Part shown: positions 62,960-64,000 of the stretch, in pieces
Layout of the letters: each line of letters starts with the position of its first letter
How positions within the stretch are numbered: position 1 is the first letter of the stretch
NCBI GenBank assembly: GCA_022766245.1
Contig: JALEPL010000018.1
Location: 44,491 to 108,490 of the forward strand
Origin: Lachnospiraceae bacterium
GTDB taxonomy: Bacteria > Bacillota > Clostridia > Lachnospirales > Lachnospiraceae
DNA length: 64,000 bases
Direction: 5' to 3'
The notes under the pieces: generated by a model
Told to the model about the DNA's origin: nothing
The model's input: the letters and a program-made list of their open reading frames with translations, nothing else
The model's database searches: none
Position numbers and translations under genes: made by a program

Positions 62960-64000
62960 ATGTTTCATATTGTATACAAATACATCAAAGGATATAAAAA
63001 GAATACCGTGTTATGTATTTTGGGAATTGCATTCTCTGTTACTTTGATGTTTTCGGTCATACAGATGGGCAATCGTTTACTATTTCAATTTAGACAAATG
63101 CTCAATTCGGTGGCAGGAGACGACTTTCAAGTGGTGGATATCAGTTTTGAGCAGATGGATCAGATTTATTCCTACATACAGAGCAATGCTGTAGAATTTT
63201 CTTCCATGAAGCGGACGATATATGGTACGTCTCGGTTTGATGATAATCTTGCTACAATCCAGATAGCAGGTGTAGAGGGCCAGTGGCAGGATTTACTGAA
63301 TGTAAGTCTCTTGGCAGGCGAGCCACCCGCAGAGAGTAATGAAATCTGTGTAGAACAAAAGTATTGCGATTATTTAAAGAAAGATATGGAGGAAATGGTG
63401 GGACAGGACATAACCCTCGTGGTAGGGGATGATGAAGGAAATGAATTCGAAATAACATATCGAGTGTCTGGAATCATCAGTAATGCACCTACCAGTTATC
63501 CCATTTATTATATGTATACCTCATATGATGGCGCCATTGCGCAAATGAATGCCTATCATTTTAAACATGATCAGCAATACGATTCGGTTGCGGTTTTACT
63601 TGATAAAAATTCTAACGACACAGAAAAGATTATGGATTTGGTAGTTCAGATTATGGACAAATATGGTGAGGGAGAAAAGTTTTATGCCAATCATATAAAG
63701 TTTAATGAATACCGATTGGAAATTTTTAATAACGAGGGAGCCTATAGAGGGGTGAGAATGACCTTTTATGGAATCGCGGTGTTCATTGCATGTTGTCTGG
63801 TGCTTTTTGTGTATCATACCATCAGTATGGGAATGGCAGAGAAAATCCGTCAGTACGGCACAATGCGCTGTATCGGGCTGGATCATATACAATTGATAAA
63901 ACTAATGGGAATGGAGATGTCTCTGTATGCACTTTTGGGCCTGATATTGGGCATTCTATCGGGAAATGTATTGAATGAATTAGTTGCTGACAGAATCATC
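62960..64000 (+). CDS. FtsX-like ABC transporter permease, truncated by window end
   Basis: Open frame from ATG at 62960 without a stop: MFHIVYKYIKGYKKNTVLCILGIAFSVTLMFSVI...MAEKIRQYGTMRCIGLDHIQLIKLMGMEMSLYALLGLILGI; absent from the ORF track because it runs off the end. Confidence 0.88.
   Translation, partial: MFHIVYKYIKGYKKNTVLCILGIAFSVTLMFSVIQMGNRLLFQFRQMLNSVAGDDFQVVDISFEQMDQIYSYIQSNAVEFSSMKRTIYGTSRFDDNLATIQIAGVEGQWQDLLNVSLLAGEPPAESNEICVEQKYCDYLKKDMEEMVGQDITLVVGDDEGNEFEITYRVSGIISNAPTSYPIYYMYTSYDGAIAQMNAYHFKHDQQYDSVAVLLDKNSNDTEKIMDLVVQIMDKYGEGEKFYANHIKFNEYRLEIFNNEGAYRGVRMTFYGIAVFIACCLVLFVYHTISMGMAEKIRQYGTMRCIGLDHIQLIKLMGMEMSLYALLGLILGILSGNVLNELVADRII

Overview
This 64 kb window looks like a chromosomal segment of a gut-type Clostridia, probably Lachnospiraceae; that assignment is inferred from protein character and gene order, with no search run. 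Most of it is core metabolism: an amino-acid ABC transporter, pgi, metK behind a SAM-I riboswitch, nth, galM, a Sua5/LMW-PTP-like/upp/dCMP-deaminase block, a complete F-ATP synthase operon, several two-component systems, ABC exporters, tatD, a radical-SAM DNA-repair pair, rsmA, and a spoIID/spoIIQ-like pair. No rRNA, tRNA, CRISPR array, transposase or prophage was recognised. The points most worth following up are: (1) a dispersed ~133-bp intergenic repeat family (at least five near-full copies plus fragments) whose terminal hairpin keeps its loop (GAAGKNACTGA) while the stems covary; (2) a TetR-controlled locus of free-standing SCP2, alpha/beta hydrolase, condensation-like, carrier-protein and AMP-ligase genes with paired operator palindromes; (3) an LMW-PTP homologue whose catalytic Cys is Ala; (4) an ATP synthase c subunit with the Na+-binding signature; (5) LexA-box-like palindromes upstream of the radical-SAM/DUF4130 pair; (6) a CIRCE element overlapping the promoter of hsp20; (7) a DEAD/DEAH-type helicase with an internal hydrophobic hairpin, preceded by an unidentified hairpin-rich intergenic region; and (8) tandem paralogous zinc-ribbon membrane proteins interleaved with the repeats.
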